This document shows positions 26,701 to 35,192 of a DNA stretch of 64,000 nucleotides, piece after piece; positions within the stretch are counted from its first letter, which is position 1, and each line of letters opens with the position of its first letter. The position numbers and the translations under genes were made by a program. Source of the DNA: Porphyrobacter sp. (GTDB lineage: Bacteria; Pseudomonadota; Alphaproteobacteria; Sphingomonadales; Sphingomonadaceae). The notes under the pieces were generated by a model. That model saw only the letters and a list, made by a program, of their open reading frames with translations, had not been told where the DNA came from and did not search any database. Where the stretch lies: the NCBI GenBank assembly GCA_017744315.1, contig JAGIBN010000003.1:248001-312000 (forward strand), read 5' to 3'.

Positions 26701-28368
26701 ATGAGCGCAGAGTTCGACTACATCGTCGTCGGCGCGGGGTCGGCCGGCGCCGCGCTCGCGGCACGCCTGGGGGAGGCCACGGATCGCACTACTTGCGTGA
26801 TCGAGGCCGGCGGGCAGGACACGCATCCGTTCATCCACATCCCGAGCTTTGTCGCTGCGGCGATCGGGCGGGAGGCGACCAACTGGCGGTTCAAGACCGT
26901 GCCGCAGCCGGGCATGGCCGGGCGCGAGATTCCGGTGCCTCGGGGCAAAGTGATGGGCGGATCGGGCTCGATCAACGGGATGGTCTACTTCCGCGGGCAT
27001 CCGACCGACTACGACGACTGGTCCGACGCCGGAGCGACTGGCTGGTCCTATGCCGAAGTGCTGCCCTACTTCACGCGCACCGAGAACAACGAGAACTACC
27101 CGGAGAGCGTGTTCCACGGCCATGGCGGGCCGATCAACGTCAAGCATGTCGATGGGCCCAACGCGCTCAACTATGCGTTCATGGACGCGCTCGCCTCGCT
27201 GCAATTCCCGGCCTGCCCGGACTTCAACGGCCCCGACCCCGAAGGCTATGGCCGCCGCCAAGGTCTGCTGCGCGACGGGCAGCGCGAAAGCACGGCCAAG
27301 AACATGCTCCGCCCGGCGCTCGCGCGCGGCAACATCCACGTGCAGACCGATGCGCAGGTGCAGCGGGTCCTCGTTGAGAACAAGCGCGCCATCGGGGTCG
27401 AGCTGACCGACGGGCGGGTGATCAGGGCGCGGCATGAGGTGATCCTCTCCGCCGGGACGGTGCAGACGCCGCAGATTCTGATGCTGTCCGGCATAGGCCC
27501 GGCGGCGCATCTCAAGGAACTGGGCATCGAGGTCTTGCTCGACCTGCCGGGGGTGGGCGAGAACTACCACGACCATCCGGCGAGCCCGATGCACATGGAG
27601 ACCGCCGACACCACCAGCTACGGACTGTCATGGCGCGTCCTGCCGCGCGATGCCTGGCACCTGGCGCAATACCTGGCGACCCGCACCGGACCGCTCGCGG
27701 GTAACGTGTTCGAGAGCGTCGCCTTCCTGCGTACCGACCCGAGCCTCGACAGGCCGGACGTGCAGTTCGTGTTCCAGCCGGCCAAGCGGCTGACCAATCC
27801 GAAGATCCCGTTCCCGCTCGGTCACGGCTACGCCATCAGCCCGGTGGCGCTCTATCCCAAGAGCCGCGGCACGGTACGTCTCGCCAGCGCCGACCCCATG
27901 GCCGCTCCGGTGATCGACCCGCACCTGCTGGAGCACCCGGACGACATCAAGCCGCTGATCCGCGCGCTCAGGATCGCCCGCGCCGCTTTCGCCAGCGAGC
28001 CGTTCGCGGAATACGACGGCACCGAGGTTGCCCCCGGACCTGGCGTTACAACCGACGAGCAGTTCGACGCCTACATCCGCGAGACCGGCTACACCGTGCA
28101 CCACCCGGTCGGCACGTGCCGCATGGGCAGCGATGCGGCGGCCGTGGTCGATCCGCAGCTGCGCCTGAACGGCATCAAGGGCCTGCGTATTGCCGACGCC
28201 TCGGTCATGCCGAGCGTGATCGGCGGCAACACCAACGCCCCCTGCGTGATGATCGGCGAACGCGCGGCGGACTTCGTGCTCGGCAAGAAACCGCTGCCCG
28301 CTGCCGAACTGCCCCCCGAAAGCGTGGCGAGGTACAAGCCAAAGAAGAGTCGCCAAAAGGCGGCCTGA
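26701..28368 (+). CDS. GMC family oxidoreductase (choline-dehydrogenase-like)
   Basis: FAD-dependent alcohol oxidase or dehydrogenase of 555 residues. The FAD fold is YIVVGAGSAGAALAARL (7-23); GGSGSINGMVYFRGHPTDY is GMC signature 1 and GTVQTPQILMLSGIGP signature 2. The catalytic histidine is His468 in HHPVGTCRMG, with GGNTNAPCVMIGERA providing the partner Asn near the C-terminus. No signal peptide. Likely oxidises a primary alcohol in the catabolic pathway. It leads a six-gene + strand operon; AGGGAGAGAG lies before the ATG. Confidence 0.93.
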   Translation: MSAEFDYIVVGAGSAGAALAARLGEATDRTTCVIEAGGQDTHPFIHIPSFVAAAIGREATNWRFKTVPQPGMAGREIPVPRGKVMGGSGSINGMVYFRGHPTDYDDWSDAGATGWSYAEVLPYFTRTENNENYPESVFHGHGGPINVKHVDGPNALNYAFMDALASLQFPACPDFNGPDPEGYGRRQGLLRDGQRESTAKNMLRPALARGNIHVQTDAQVQRVLVENKRAIGVELTDGRVIRARHEVILSAGTVQTPQILMLSGIGPAAHLKELGIEVLLDLPGVGENYHDHPASPMHMETADTTSYGLSWRVLPRDAWHLAQYLATRTGPLAGNVFESVAFLRTDPSLDRPDVQFVFQPAKRLTNPKIPFPLGHGYAISPVALYPKSRGTVRLASADPMAAPVIDPHLLEHPDDIKPLIRALRIARAAFASEPFAEYDGTEVAPGPGVTTDEQFDAYIRETGYTVHHPVGTCRMGSDAAAVVDPQLRLNGIKGLRIADASVMPSVIGGNTNAPCVMIGERAADFVLGKKPLPAAELPPESVARYKPKKSRQKAA

Positions 28369-28377
28369 GGAGAGAGA

Positions 28378-29271
28378 ATGGCCAAGGAACACATGAAGTC
28401 CTGGCGCGTCGGCGACGTCACCGTGACGCGCATCGTCGAGCTGTGGGACTTTCAGGACAACATCAACATGACGATGCCTGATGCGACGGCAGAGGAAGTC
28501 ATCGCCATGGAATGGCTGCACCCGCACTATGCCACGCCCGACGGTAAGCAGCGGATGAACTTCCAGGGCTTCGTCGTGCAGGCACCGGGAAGGGTTATCG
28601 TGGTCGATTCCTGCATCGGCGCCGGGCGGCAGCGGGACTTCGACGTGTTCTGCGACTTACCCGAAGGGTTCTTGGAGGACATCGAGAGCCTGGGCATCAG
28701 CCGCCACGATGTCGATACCGTGATGTGCACCCACCTGCACTTCGACCACGTCGGCTGGAATACCTACAAGGACCCCGAAACCGGCGAGTTCAAGCCGACC
28801 TTTCCCAATGCCCGCTACCTGTTCGGCAAAACCGAGTACGAGGCATGGCAAACCACCATCCGCAATGACGGCCACCACACCGACACGCACCTGGTCGAAT
28901 GCGTCGATCCGATCGTCGCGCTCGGCATGGCCGACTTTATCGAGGCCGACCACGAAATCGCCCCCGGCATCCGCTGCGAGCCGAGCCACGGCCACACCCC
29001 CGGCCACGTCCATGTGCGCATCAGCTCCAACGGAGCGGACGCGGTCATCACCGGCGATCTGATGCACCACCCGATGCAATGCGCGATGCCGCACCGGGCC
29101 GCGACTTTCGACATGGACAAGGAATCCGGCCGTCAGACGCGCATGGGCTTCGTCGACAAGTATGCCGACAGCGGCGTGCTGGTGATCGGCGCCCACTTCG
29201 CTGAGCCGACCGCCGGCCACATCAACACGCATGGCGAAGGTGACGTGCGCTTCGACGGACTGGGCCTGTGA
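28378..29271 (+). CDS. Metallo-beta-lactamase-fold hydrolase 1
   Basis: A 297-residue MBL-fold protein with the metal motif THLHFDHVGW (His119, His121, Asp123, His124), a later histidine in EPSHGHTPGHVHV, the bridging Asp in VITGDLMHHP and a C-terminal His in IGAHFAEPTAG. That set supports a two-metal hydrolase of lactone, ester or thioester bonds. It is closer to lactonase-like than to glyoxalase II proteins, but the substrate is unknown. It starts nine bases after the GMC gene and overlaps the P450 gene by four bases. Confidence 0.87.
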   Translation: MAKEHMKSWRVGDVTVTRIVELWDFQDNINMTMPDATAEEVIAMEWLHPHYATPDGKQRMNFQGFVVQAPGRVIVVDSCIGAGRQRDFDVFCDLPEGFLEDIESLGISRHDVDTVMCTHLHFDHVGWNTYKDPETGEFKPTFPNARYLFGKTEYEAWQTTIRNDGHHTDTHLVECVDPIVALGMADFIEADHEIAPGIRCEPSHGHTPGHVHVRISSNGADAVITGDLMHHPMQCAMPHRAATFDMDKESGRQTRMGFVDKYADSGVLVIGAHFAEPTAGHINTHGEGDVRFDGLGL

Positions 29272-30449
29272 GCAAGCCGATCCCCGACTACCCGCTCGAC
29301 ATCTTCACCCCCGAGGCGGTGATCGATGCGCGCGCGGTGGACGATGCCTTGCGCGAATTCGCCCCGGTCGTGCGGCTGGCGGACGGCACCCATATGCTCG
29401 GCCGGCACGAGCATGTTGCCGCGGGTCTGCTCGACTGGAAGGCGTTCTCCAGCGCCAGCCGCCCGTGGCACGATCCCACCAGCCCGCGGCCCGAAATTCT
29501 ACTGACCGACGATCCGCCACGCCACACCCAAGTGCGCAAGGTCATCGCCGACGCCCTCAGCCCCCGCGCGCTCGAGCGGGTGAAAGGCATTTTCGAAGTC
29601 CGCGCCAAGGAATTGCTCACCCGTCTGCGGGAGCGTCAGGACGAGCCGGTCGACGCGGTGGGCGAGGTCACGCAGGCTTATGTGTTTCAGGTCCTGCCCG
29701 ACATCCTCGGCCTGCCCGAGGAAGGGCGCGAGCACATGCACGGCTTCTCCGAAATGGTCTGGGCGACGATGGGCCCGCCGGGCGCGCTGTTCGACCAGGC
29801 GATGCAGCATGACTTCTCCGCCGTGATTCAGTGGCTGGAGACCCAATGCGAGCGCTCGGCACTCGCCCCCGAGGGCATCGGCGAGACGATTTACGCTGCT
29901 GCCGACTCCGGCCAGGTCACGCAGGCAGAAGCCAAGCTACTGCTGCAGACCGTGCTCAGCGCGGGGGCGGATACGACCTTCATCACCATGGCCAACGCCT
30001 TGCGCGCCTGGGCTCTTTTCCCCGATGAATACGTAAAACTACGTACAGAACCCAAGAAGGTCCGCGCGGCCTTCGATGAATCGCTCCGCTGGGACAGCCC
30101 TAGCCGCATGGCCGGGCGCATCGCCACGCGCGATGTCGAGATCGAAGACTATGTCATCCCCGCCGGCACCCGCTGCGGCCTGATGTTCGCCGCGGCCAAT
30201 CGCGACCCGCGTTTCTGGGACGATCCACACGCCTACCGGCTCGACCGCGACAACAAGCACTCGCTCGGCTGGGGCTATGGCGTCCACGGCTGTGTCGGAC
30301 GGACGCTGGCGCAGATGGAAGCGACTGCGCTGCTTGGCGAAATCGTCGCGCAAGTGGAGAGCATCGAGATCGCCGGCCCCTATGAGCCTTGGATGACCAC
30401 CGTGGGCCATGGTCCGATCCGCCAACCGGTGAAGCTAAAGTTCACTTGA
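29268..30449 (+). CDS. Cytochrome P450 (CYP199-like)
   Basis: Class I bacterial P450 of 393 residues. The I-helix has SAGADTTFITMAN, the K-helix ExxR is ESLR, and the haem motif is WGYGVHGCVG with the thiolate ligand Cys342; the usual phenylalanine at the motif's first position is tryptophan. PILLTDDPPRHTQVRKV and the ANRDPRFWDDPHAY segment resemble CYP199 enzymes, which demethylate or hydroxylate para-substituted benzoates. The start is GTG inside the stop of the upstream gene (GTGA). No ferredoxin is adjacent; a suitable reductase is encoded at 11640-12863. Confidence 0.92.
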   Translation: MSKPIPDYPLDIFTPEAVIDARAVDDALREFAPVVRLADGTHMLGRHEHVAAGLLDWKAFSSASRPWHDPTSPRPEILLTDDPPRHTQVRKVIADALSPRALERVKGIFEVRAKELLTRLRERQDEPVDAVGEVTQAYVFQVLPDILGLPEEGREHMHGFSEMVWATMGPPGALFDQAMQHDFSAVIQWLETQCERSALAPEGIGETIYAAADSGQVTQAEAKLLLQTVLSAGADTTFITMANALRAWALFPDEYVKLRTEPKKVRAAFDESLRWDSPSRMAGRIATRDVEIEDYVIPAGTRCGLMFAAANRDPRFWDDPHAYRLDRDNKHSLGWGYGVHGCVGRTLAQMEATALLGEIVAQVESIEIAGPYEPWMTTVGHGPIRQPVKLKFT

Positions 30450-30456
30450 GTTAACT

Positions 30457-31266
30457 ATGGCAGCCCCCGTCATCCGTATCGATGCCATTCGTTACGCCAG
30501 GCACGAGCGCACGGCCGTTAACAATTTCGTGCGACCGGTGGACGATCATGATGTGCCGATGCCGCTCGACTACTTCGTGTGGGCGATCCACCGCGAGGGG
30601 CATCCGCCGGTGATCGTCGACACCGGTTTCGGAGAGTCGGCAGCGGTAGCTCGGGGACGGATCATCACTCGACCGGTGCTCGAAGGGCTGCGCGATGCGG
30701 GGATCGACCACCTTTCGGTCGAGGACGTGATCCTGACCCACTTGCACTACGACCACGCAGGCTCGCTCGGCACTTTTCCCAATGCGCGGTTCCACGTGCA
30801 GGACGCCGAACTGGCCTTCGCCACCAGCCGCCACGTCTGCGACCGCGAGGTGCGGGCTCCGTTCGATGGGGAGCCTGTCGCGCAGCTCGTACGCAAACTC
30901 TACGCCGACCACGTGGTGTTCCACGATGGCGACGAGGAGTTTGCCGAAGGCATCACGCTGCATCTCTGCAATGGCCATACCGCGGGGCTACAATTGGTGG
31001 GGTGTGACACCGAGCGCGGCAAGGTGATCCTGGCCAGCGATGCCGCCCACCTCTATTCCAACATCACCCGCCAGAACCCCTTCCCGATTTTCGTGAACGA
31101 GGCCGACTACCAGCAGTCGCAGCAGCGAGCTCTGGATCTGGCGGGCGGGTCGCTCGATCACCTGATCCCGGGACACGACCCGCTGGTGCTGAAGTGCTTC
31201 CCGACCGAAAACGACATCGCCCGCGTTGACCTGGCGCCCATCGTGCCGATAGCGAAAGCCCTATGA
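30457..31266 (+). CDS. Metallo-beta-lactamase-fold hydrolase 2 (AHL-lactonase-like)
   Basis: A 269-residue MBL-fold protein with THLHYDHAGSL (His95, His97, Asp99, His100), His in HLCNGHTAGLQ, Asp in ILASDAAHLYSN and His in LIPGHDPLV. The motif set and length match N-acyl-homoserine-lactonase family proteins. In this setting it may open a lactone intermediate rather than quench quorum signals. It follows the P450 by seven bases and overlaps the dehydrogenase gene by four bases. It is only distantly similar to the other MBL protein in this operon. Confidence 0.87.
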   Translation: MAAPVIRIDAIRYARHERTAVNNFVRPVDDHDVPMPLDYFVWAIHREGHPPVIVDTGFGESAAVARGRIITRPVLEGLRDAGIDHLSVEDVILTHLHYDHAGSLGTFPNARFHVQDAELAFATSRHVCDREVRAPFDGEPVAQLVRKLYADHVVFHDGDEEFAEGITLHLCNGHTAGLQLVGCDTERGKVILASDAAHLYSNITRQNPFPIFVNEADYQQSQQRALDLAGGSLDHLIPGHDPLVLKCFPTENDIARVDLAPIVPIAKAL

Positions 31267-32147
31267 CGACGATCGGATTTCTCGGGCTCGGGCGCATGGG
31301 CGCACCAATGGCGGCAAACCTTCTGGGGCAGGGCGAGACCGTGCTGGTGCACGACATCTCATCCGCTGCAGTCGAGACGCTGGTGGCCAAGGGCGCGCAA
31401 GCCGCCGGATCGGCCGCCGCCCTGGGGGAGCGGTGCGAGATCGTGTTCACCAGCCTGCCGACGCCGAACATCGTGCGCGAAGCAGTGGCGGAGGTGATCT
31501 CCGGCGGATCGCCGCGCGTCGTCTGCGACCTTTCAACCTCCGGCCCCAAGCTCGCGCAGGATCTGCACGACACACTGGCTGAGCGCGGTATCGCCAGCTT
31601 CGATGCGCCGGTTTCCGGCGGCATCCGGGGGGCGGAGCAAGCCACGCTAGCGATCATGGTTGGCGGGCCCGAGGCGCTCTGGCCCGAAGTCGAACCGTTG
31701 CTCCAGCGCATTGGACGCCCATTCTTCATGGGCGAAACTCCGGGCGCCGGCCAGGTGGCCAAGCTTGCCAACAACCTGCTCAGCCTCGCTGCCATCGCCA
31801 CGACGGCGGAAGCGATGACGCTGGCGATCAAGGCCGGTCTCGATCCGGCGCGGATGATCGAGGTGCTCAACGCCGGCACCGGGGCCAATTCAGCCACCCG
31901 CGACAAATGGCCCCGCGCCGTGCTGCCACGCTCGTTCGACTTCGGCTTCTCCGCCCAGCTGAGCCTCAAGGACACCCGTCTGGCGCTGGAAGAGGCGCAG
32001 GCCATGGGCGTCCCCCTGCCGACTGGCGAGCGCCTCGCCGGGCTGCTGGATCGCGTGCTCGCCACTTACGGCGACGATGCCGACTTCACCGCCATGGCTA
32101 AAGTGGTCGAGGCCGATGCCGGGCTCGATCCGGAACGGCCCGCCTGA
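31263..32147 (+). CDS. 3-hydroxyisobutyrate-dehydrogenase-family oxidoreductase
   Basis: A 294-residue beta-hydroxyacid dehydrogenase. The N-terminal Rossmann motif is IGFLGLGRMGAPMAANLL, the substrate loop FDAPVSGGIRGAEQATLAIM, and the catalytic lysine is Lys167 in GQVAKLANNLL. The C-terminal helical domain has FDFGFSAQLSLKDTRLALEEA. It should oxidise a 3-hydroxyacid, or reduce the matching semialdehyde, with NAD(P). The specific substrate is not determined. It sits inside the operon with a four-base overlap upstream and one base downstream. Confidence 0.9.
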   Translation: MTTIGFLGLGRMGAPMAANLLGQGETVLVHDISSAAVETLVAKGAQAAGSAAALGERCEIVFTSLPTPNIVREAVAEVISGGSPRVVCDLSTSGPKLAQDLHDTLAERGIASFDAPVSGGIRGAEQATLAIMVGGPEALWPEVEPLLQRIGRPFFMGETPGAGQVAKLANNLLSLAAIATTAEAMTLAIKAGLDPARMIEVLNAGTGANSATRDKWPRAVLPRSFDFGFSAQLSLKDTRLALEEAQAMGVPLPTGERLAGLLDRVLATYGDDADFTAMAKVVEADAGLDPERPA

Positions 32148-32500
32148 TGAGGCTCGCCGGCGCCATGCTTTTCGTGGCGGACTTACCGGCGATGACTGCT
32201 TTTTATCGCGACGTGGTCGGCTTCACTCCGATCGAGGAAACTCGGCTCGATGACTGGGTGGAATTCGACACCGGCGAGACCCGCTTCGCGCTTCACGCGA
32301 TCCCGAGCGAAGTGGGTGTCCAACCCTCGCCTGCCCCGCGCGAGACGGGCGGCTGCAAGTTGATCCTTGCGGTCGACGACCTCGTCGCAGCCCGCGAACG
32401 CCTGTCAGCAGCCGGCGTAACCATCCTCGACCGACCCTGGGGCGGATGGGATTTTTCCGACCCGGAAGGCAATGTGATTGGAGTGCGGGCCCGCGCCTAG
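32147..32500 (+). CDS. Small VOC family protein
   Basis: A 117-residue vicinal-oxygen-chelate protein: MLFVADLPAMTAFYRDVVGF opens the first module, VEFDTGETRFALH follows, and WDFSDPEGNVIGV closes the second. Metal ligands are incomplete (the usual closing Glu is missing), so it may be a binding protein or a divergent enzyme. Last gene of the + strand operon. Its stop overlaps the histidine-kinase stop tail-to-tail by four bases. Confidence 0.8.
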   Translation: MRLAGAMLFVADLPAMTAFYRDVVGFTPIEETRLDDWVEFDTGETRFALHAIPSEVGVQPSPAPRETGGCKLILAVDDLVAARERLSAAGVTILDRPWGGWDFSDPEGNVIGVRARA

Positions 32501-34050
32501 TGCGTCGATGTGGCTCGCAACATCGCGGACGTGCGGGCGACAGGTAGCGTCTCGTGCACATGAACCCCCGGCATGCCCGTTGGGATGCGCGCCACCAGGG
32601 TCGTGCCGCTAGGGTCCCCGCTAATGACCACGCTGCCGCCGAGCCGCCCCATTCTTTCGCGCATGCCCGGCAGTCCCACACCAAGGATGCGATCGGAGGC
32701 GGAATCGTCGAACCCGATGCCGTCGTCCTTGACCGTCAACAGGATCGCCCCATCACGAACTTCCAGCGCAACGCGGACCTTGCGGGCCTGCGCGTGGCGG
32801 TAGACGTTGGTCAGTGCCTCCTGGCACACGCGGAACAAGTGCACCGCGGTGTCGTCGTCGATCATGCTGGCGTCAGGAGAGATCGACACGTCGAGCTTGA
32901 GCCCGGCCCGCTTGCCGAAGCCGTTGGCAAAGTTCTCCAGCGCCTCAGCCAGGCCATGGCTGCGTAGAAGCGGCGGGTGGAGCAGATATGACAGCACGCG
33001 GATCTCGCGCTGCGCTTCGCTCAACGAATGCGCGGCGTCCTCGATAATCGCCATCAGGCCGGCGTAAGTCTTCGAGCACTGGATCGCCGTAGCGGGCAGG
33101 CACTTGGCATTGTGCAGCGCCAGCACCGCGGCCGTCAGGTGCTGCCCCGTCGAATCGTGCAGCTCTTCGGCGATGCGCCGGCGTTCTTCGATCTGCAGCG
33201 TCAGCATCCGCGTCGAAAGGTCGCGGACTTCCTGTTCGATCCGGTCGTGCTCGCTCACGTCCTCGGAGATGCCGAGAACGAGCTTCACCTTTCCGTCGGG
33301 GTTGCGGCTGAACACCGTCTCGCGGTTCTCGTACCGATGATATTCGCCGCCCGCCGACAGGATGCGGTAGCTGATCATCGAGACTTCACCGTCGTCCAGG
33401 TGCGCCAGCTCAGTCCAGTGCTTCTTCGCGCGCGCATGATCGTCGGGGTGGAAATAGCGCTCCACCGCGTCCCGGCCTGCATCCTCTGCTTTTCTGCGCC
33501 AATCCTGACGTTGCTCGTCGACACTGCCGCCAATGAAGCTGATCGAATTGGTTTCGAGGTCGAGCAGGTAGATCGACGAGGGCAGCGCCATGCCGAGCGT
33601 CCGCAACATCGCCGCGTTGTGCTGCGCGTTCTCGATCAGGAGCGTCTCGTGAGTGACATCACGCGTGAACCCGATTACGAACTTCGCGGGCCCCGAATGG
33701 CGAACCACCGGTGACAAGCTGGTCTTGAACGAAAGCCGGCTTCCATCCGGAGCGTCTAATGTCCGGTGGTAAGTCACCGGCAGGCTCGTTTCCACGCAGC
33801 GGCGCAGGTTGTTGCTCAGACAGTCTGAGATATCGGGCGGCAGGCAGTCCTGCACTCTCGCCCCGCGGATCTCCGAAAGCGGCTTGCCGGCGATCTGTTC
33901 GAGGACGTCATTCGCGTCTTCAAAGCGGAAGCTGCCGTCCTCGCCCACGCGGATTACGTAAGCCGCCATTTCCGGGCTACCGGTGACGACTTCGTAAAAC
34001 TCACCGAACGTGAGCGGCGCCTCCTCGGTCGCGACTGCCTTCCCCGACAT
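32497..34050 (-). CDS. Soluble PAS sensor histidine kinase (HisKA_3, NarX/DegS class)
   Basis: A 517-residue cytoplasmic kinase with no membrane helix. A first PAS covers roughly residues 10-135 and a second roughly 150-270; the HisKA_3 dimerisation helix has ERRRIAEELHDSTGQH with phospho-acceptor His298; the ATPase domain has QEALTNVYRHAQA, VKDDGIGFDD and GVGLPGMRERM. Kinases of this class normally pair with a LuxR-type response regulator; none is in the window. The start is 141 bases downstream of the stop of the nine-gene operon, which contains a GCCAGC/GCTGGC hairpin at 34078-34093. It may sense a pathway ligand through PAS. Confidence 0.92.
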   Translation of the reverse strand: MSGKAVATEEAPLTFGEFYEVVTGSPEMAAYVIRVGEDGSFRFEDANDVLEQIAGKPLSEIRGARVQDCLPPDISDCLSNNLRRCVETSLPVTYHRTLDAPDGSRLSFKTSLSPVVRHSGPAKFVIGFTRDVTHETLLIENAQHNAAMLRTLGMALPSSIYLLDLETNSISFIGGSVDEQRQDWRRKAEDAGRDAVERYFHPDDHARAKKHWTELAHLDDGEVSMISYRILSAGGEYHRYENRETVFSRNPDGKVKLVLGISEDVSEHDRIEQEVRDLSTRMLTLQIEERRRIAEELHDSTGQHLTAAVLALHNAKCLPATAIQCSKTYAGLMAIIEDAAHSLSEAQREIRVLSYLLHPPLLRSHGLAEALENFANGFGKRAGLKLDVSISPDASMIDDDTAVHLFRVCQEALTNVYRHAQARKVRVALEVRDGAILLTVKDDGIGFDDSASDRILGVGLPGMRERMGRLGGSVVISGDPSGTTLVARIPTGMPGVHVHETLPVARTSAMLRATSTH

Positions 34051-34191
34051 CTTCGCTCTCGATCCCCATCAAATTTGGCCAGCAAGTGCTGGCATAGCAC
34101 AAACTACGCCAGCGGGCACACTCGCTATGTATTACCCCGAGGAGCGAGAGTCACGCGCGACGGTTAGACTCATTTTTCCGACGCATTTGAC

Positions 34192-34980
34192 TCATATGTC
34201 GTTGCGAATGGTGGCGAGAGCGCCGCCATCGATTTCCCACTTGGCTCCGTTGACGTAGCTCGCCTCGTCCGAAAGCAGGAAGCTGACCACGTCGCCCACC
34301 TCGCGCGGTTGGCCCACGCGGTTGAGCGTGGCGACCTGACCGAGCTTGTCCATCCCCGCCTGCACGTCGCCGTCGAACATCTGTTCGAGCATACCAACGA
34401 GCAGTGGAGTTTCGATCACGCCGGGCATGACACAGTTCACCCGCACGCCCTTCTGCGCCACTTCGCTCGCAGCGGTGCGCGTCAGGCCGACCGCGCCATG
34501 CTTGGCCGCGTTGTAGGCGCAGGCGCCCGCAAGGCCGCGTTCCGAGCCGATCGAGGCGGTGTTGACCACGGCACCCTTTCCGGCGGCGACCATGTGGGGG
34601 ATCACGAAGCGCAGGCCGAGGAACATCGAGCGCAGGTTCACGCGGATGATCTTGTCGAACATGGCGATGTCGTATTCGTGCGTCGGGGCGAGGTCGCCTT
34701 CGATGCCGGCGTTGTTGAAGAACCCGTCGATCCGACCGAAGGCTTCGATCGCGGCCTTGGCATAGCCTTCGACCGCCTTCTCGTCAGCGCAGTCGGCGAC
34801 ATAGCCGATGGCGTCGTAGCCTGCGGTGCGCAGCTTGTCGGTGCACAGTTCGAGCCGGTCGGCGGCGATATCGATCAGCATCACCCGAGCGCCCTCGCGA
34901 GCGAGAATCTCACAAGTGGCGAAGCCGATCGAGCCGGCGGCGCCGGTTACCAGCATGGTCTTGCCTTCGTGGCGCTTCAT
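34192..34980 (-). CDS. Short-chain dehydrogenase/reductase 1
   Basis: A 262-residue classical SDR. The cofactor motif is VTGAAGSIGFATCEILA, the NNAG motif is FFNNAGIEGD, and the catalytic triad is Ser in VNTASIGSERG plus YNAAKHG (Tyr, Lys). VLMIDIAADRL after the second strand favours NAD over NADP. It overlaps the 71-residue gene by four bases and is the last gene of the nine-gene operon. Substrate unknown; presumably a secondary alcohol or ketone in the pathway. Confidence 0.9.
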   Translation of the reverse strand: MKRHEGKTMLVTGAAGSIGFATCEILAREGARVMLIDIAADRLELCTDKLRTAGYDAIGYVADCADEKAVEGYAKAAIEAFGRIDGFFNNAGIEGDLAPTHEYDIAMFDKIIRVNLRSMFLGLRFVIPHMVAAGKGAVVNTASIGSERGLAGACAYNAAKHGAVGLTRTAASEVAQKGVRVNCVMPGVIETPLLVGMLEQMFDGDVQAGMDKLGQVATLNRVGQPREVGDVVSFLLSDEASYVNGAKWEIDGGALATIRNDI

Positions 34981-35192
34981 TTGTCGGCTCCTTTCCGGAA
35001 CGGCAGCGTGAGGATGAACAGCATCAGTTTCGGCGTCAGCAGCTTGAGCGCAGCGCGAGCCTGTTCAGGTGTCAGGGTGGCGCTCATCGGCATCGTGCCG
35101 AAGACCTTGCCCTTGAGCACCAGGTCATCGCCCTTCCGCTCGATGGCGGAGACCTGCATCAGTTCGCTCTTGTCGGCGGAATAGATCTTCAT
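34977..35192 (-). CDS. 71-residue protein of unknown function
   Basis: A small protein (MKIYSADKSELMQVSAIER...) with a beta-rich first half containing GDDLVLKGKVFGTMP and an amphipathic to hydrophobic C-terminal helix, KLLTPKLMLFILTLPF, ending in basic residues. Both ends overlap neighbouring genes by four bases (ATGA), which is strong evidence that it is translated. I do not recognise the family. The hydrophobic tail hints at membrane association or a subunit role for the adjacent flavoprotein. Confidence 0.75.
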   Translation of the reverse strand: MKIYSADKSELMQVSAIERKGDDLVLKGKVFGTMPMSATLTPEQARAALKLLTPKLMLFILTLPFRKGADK

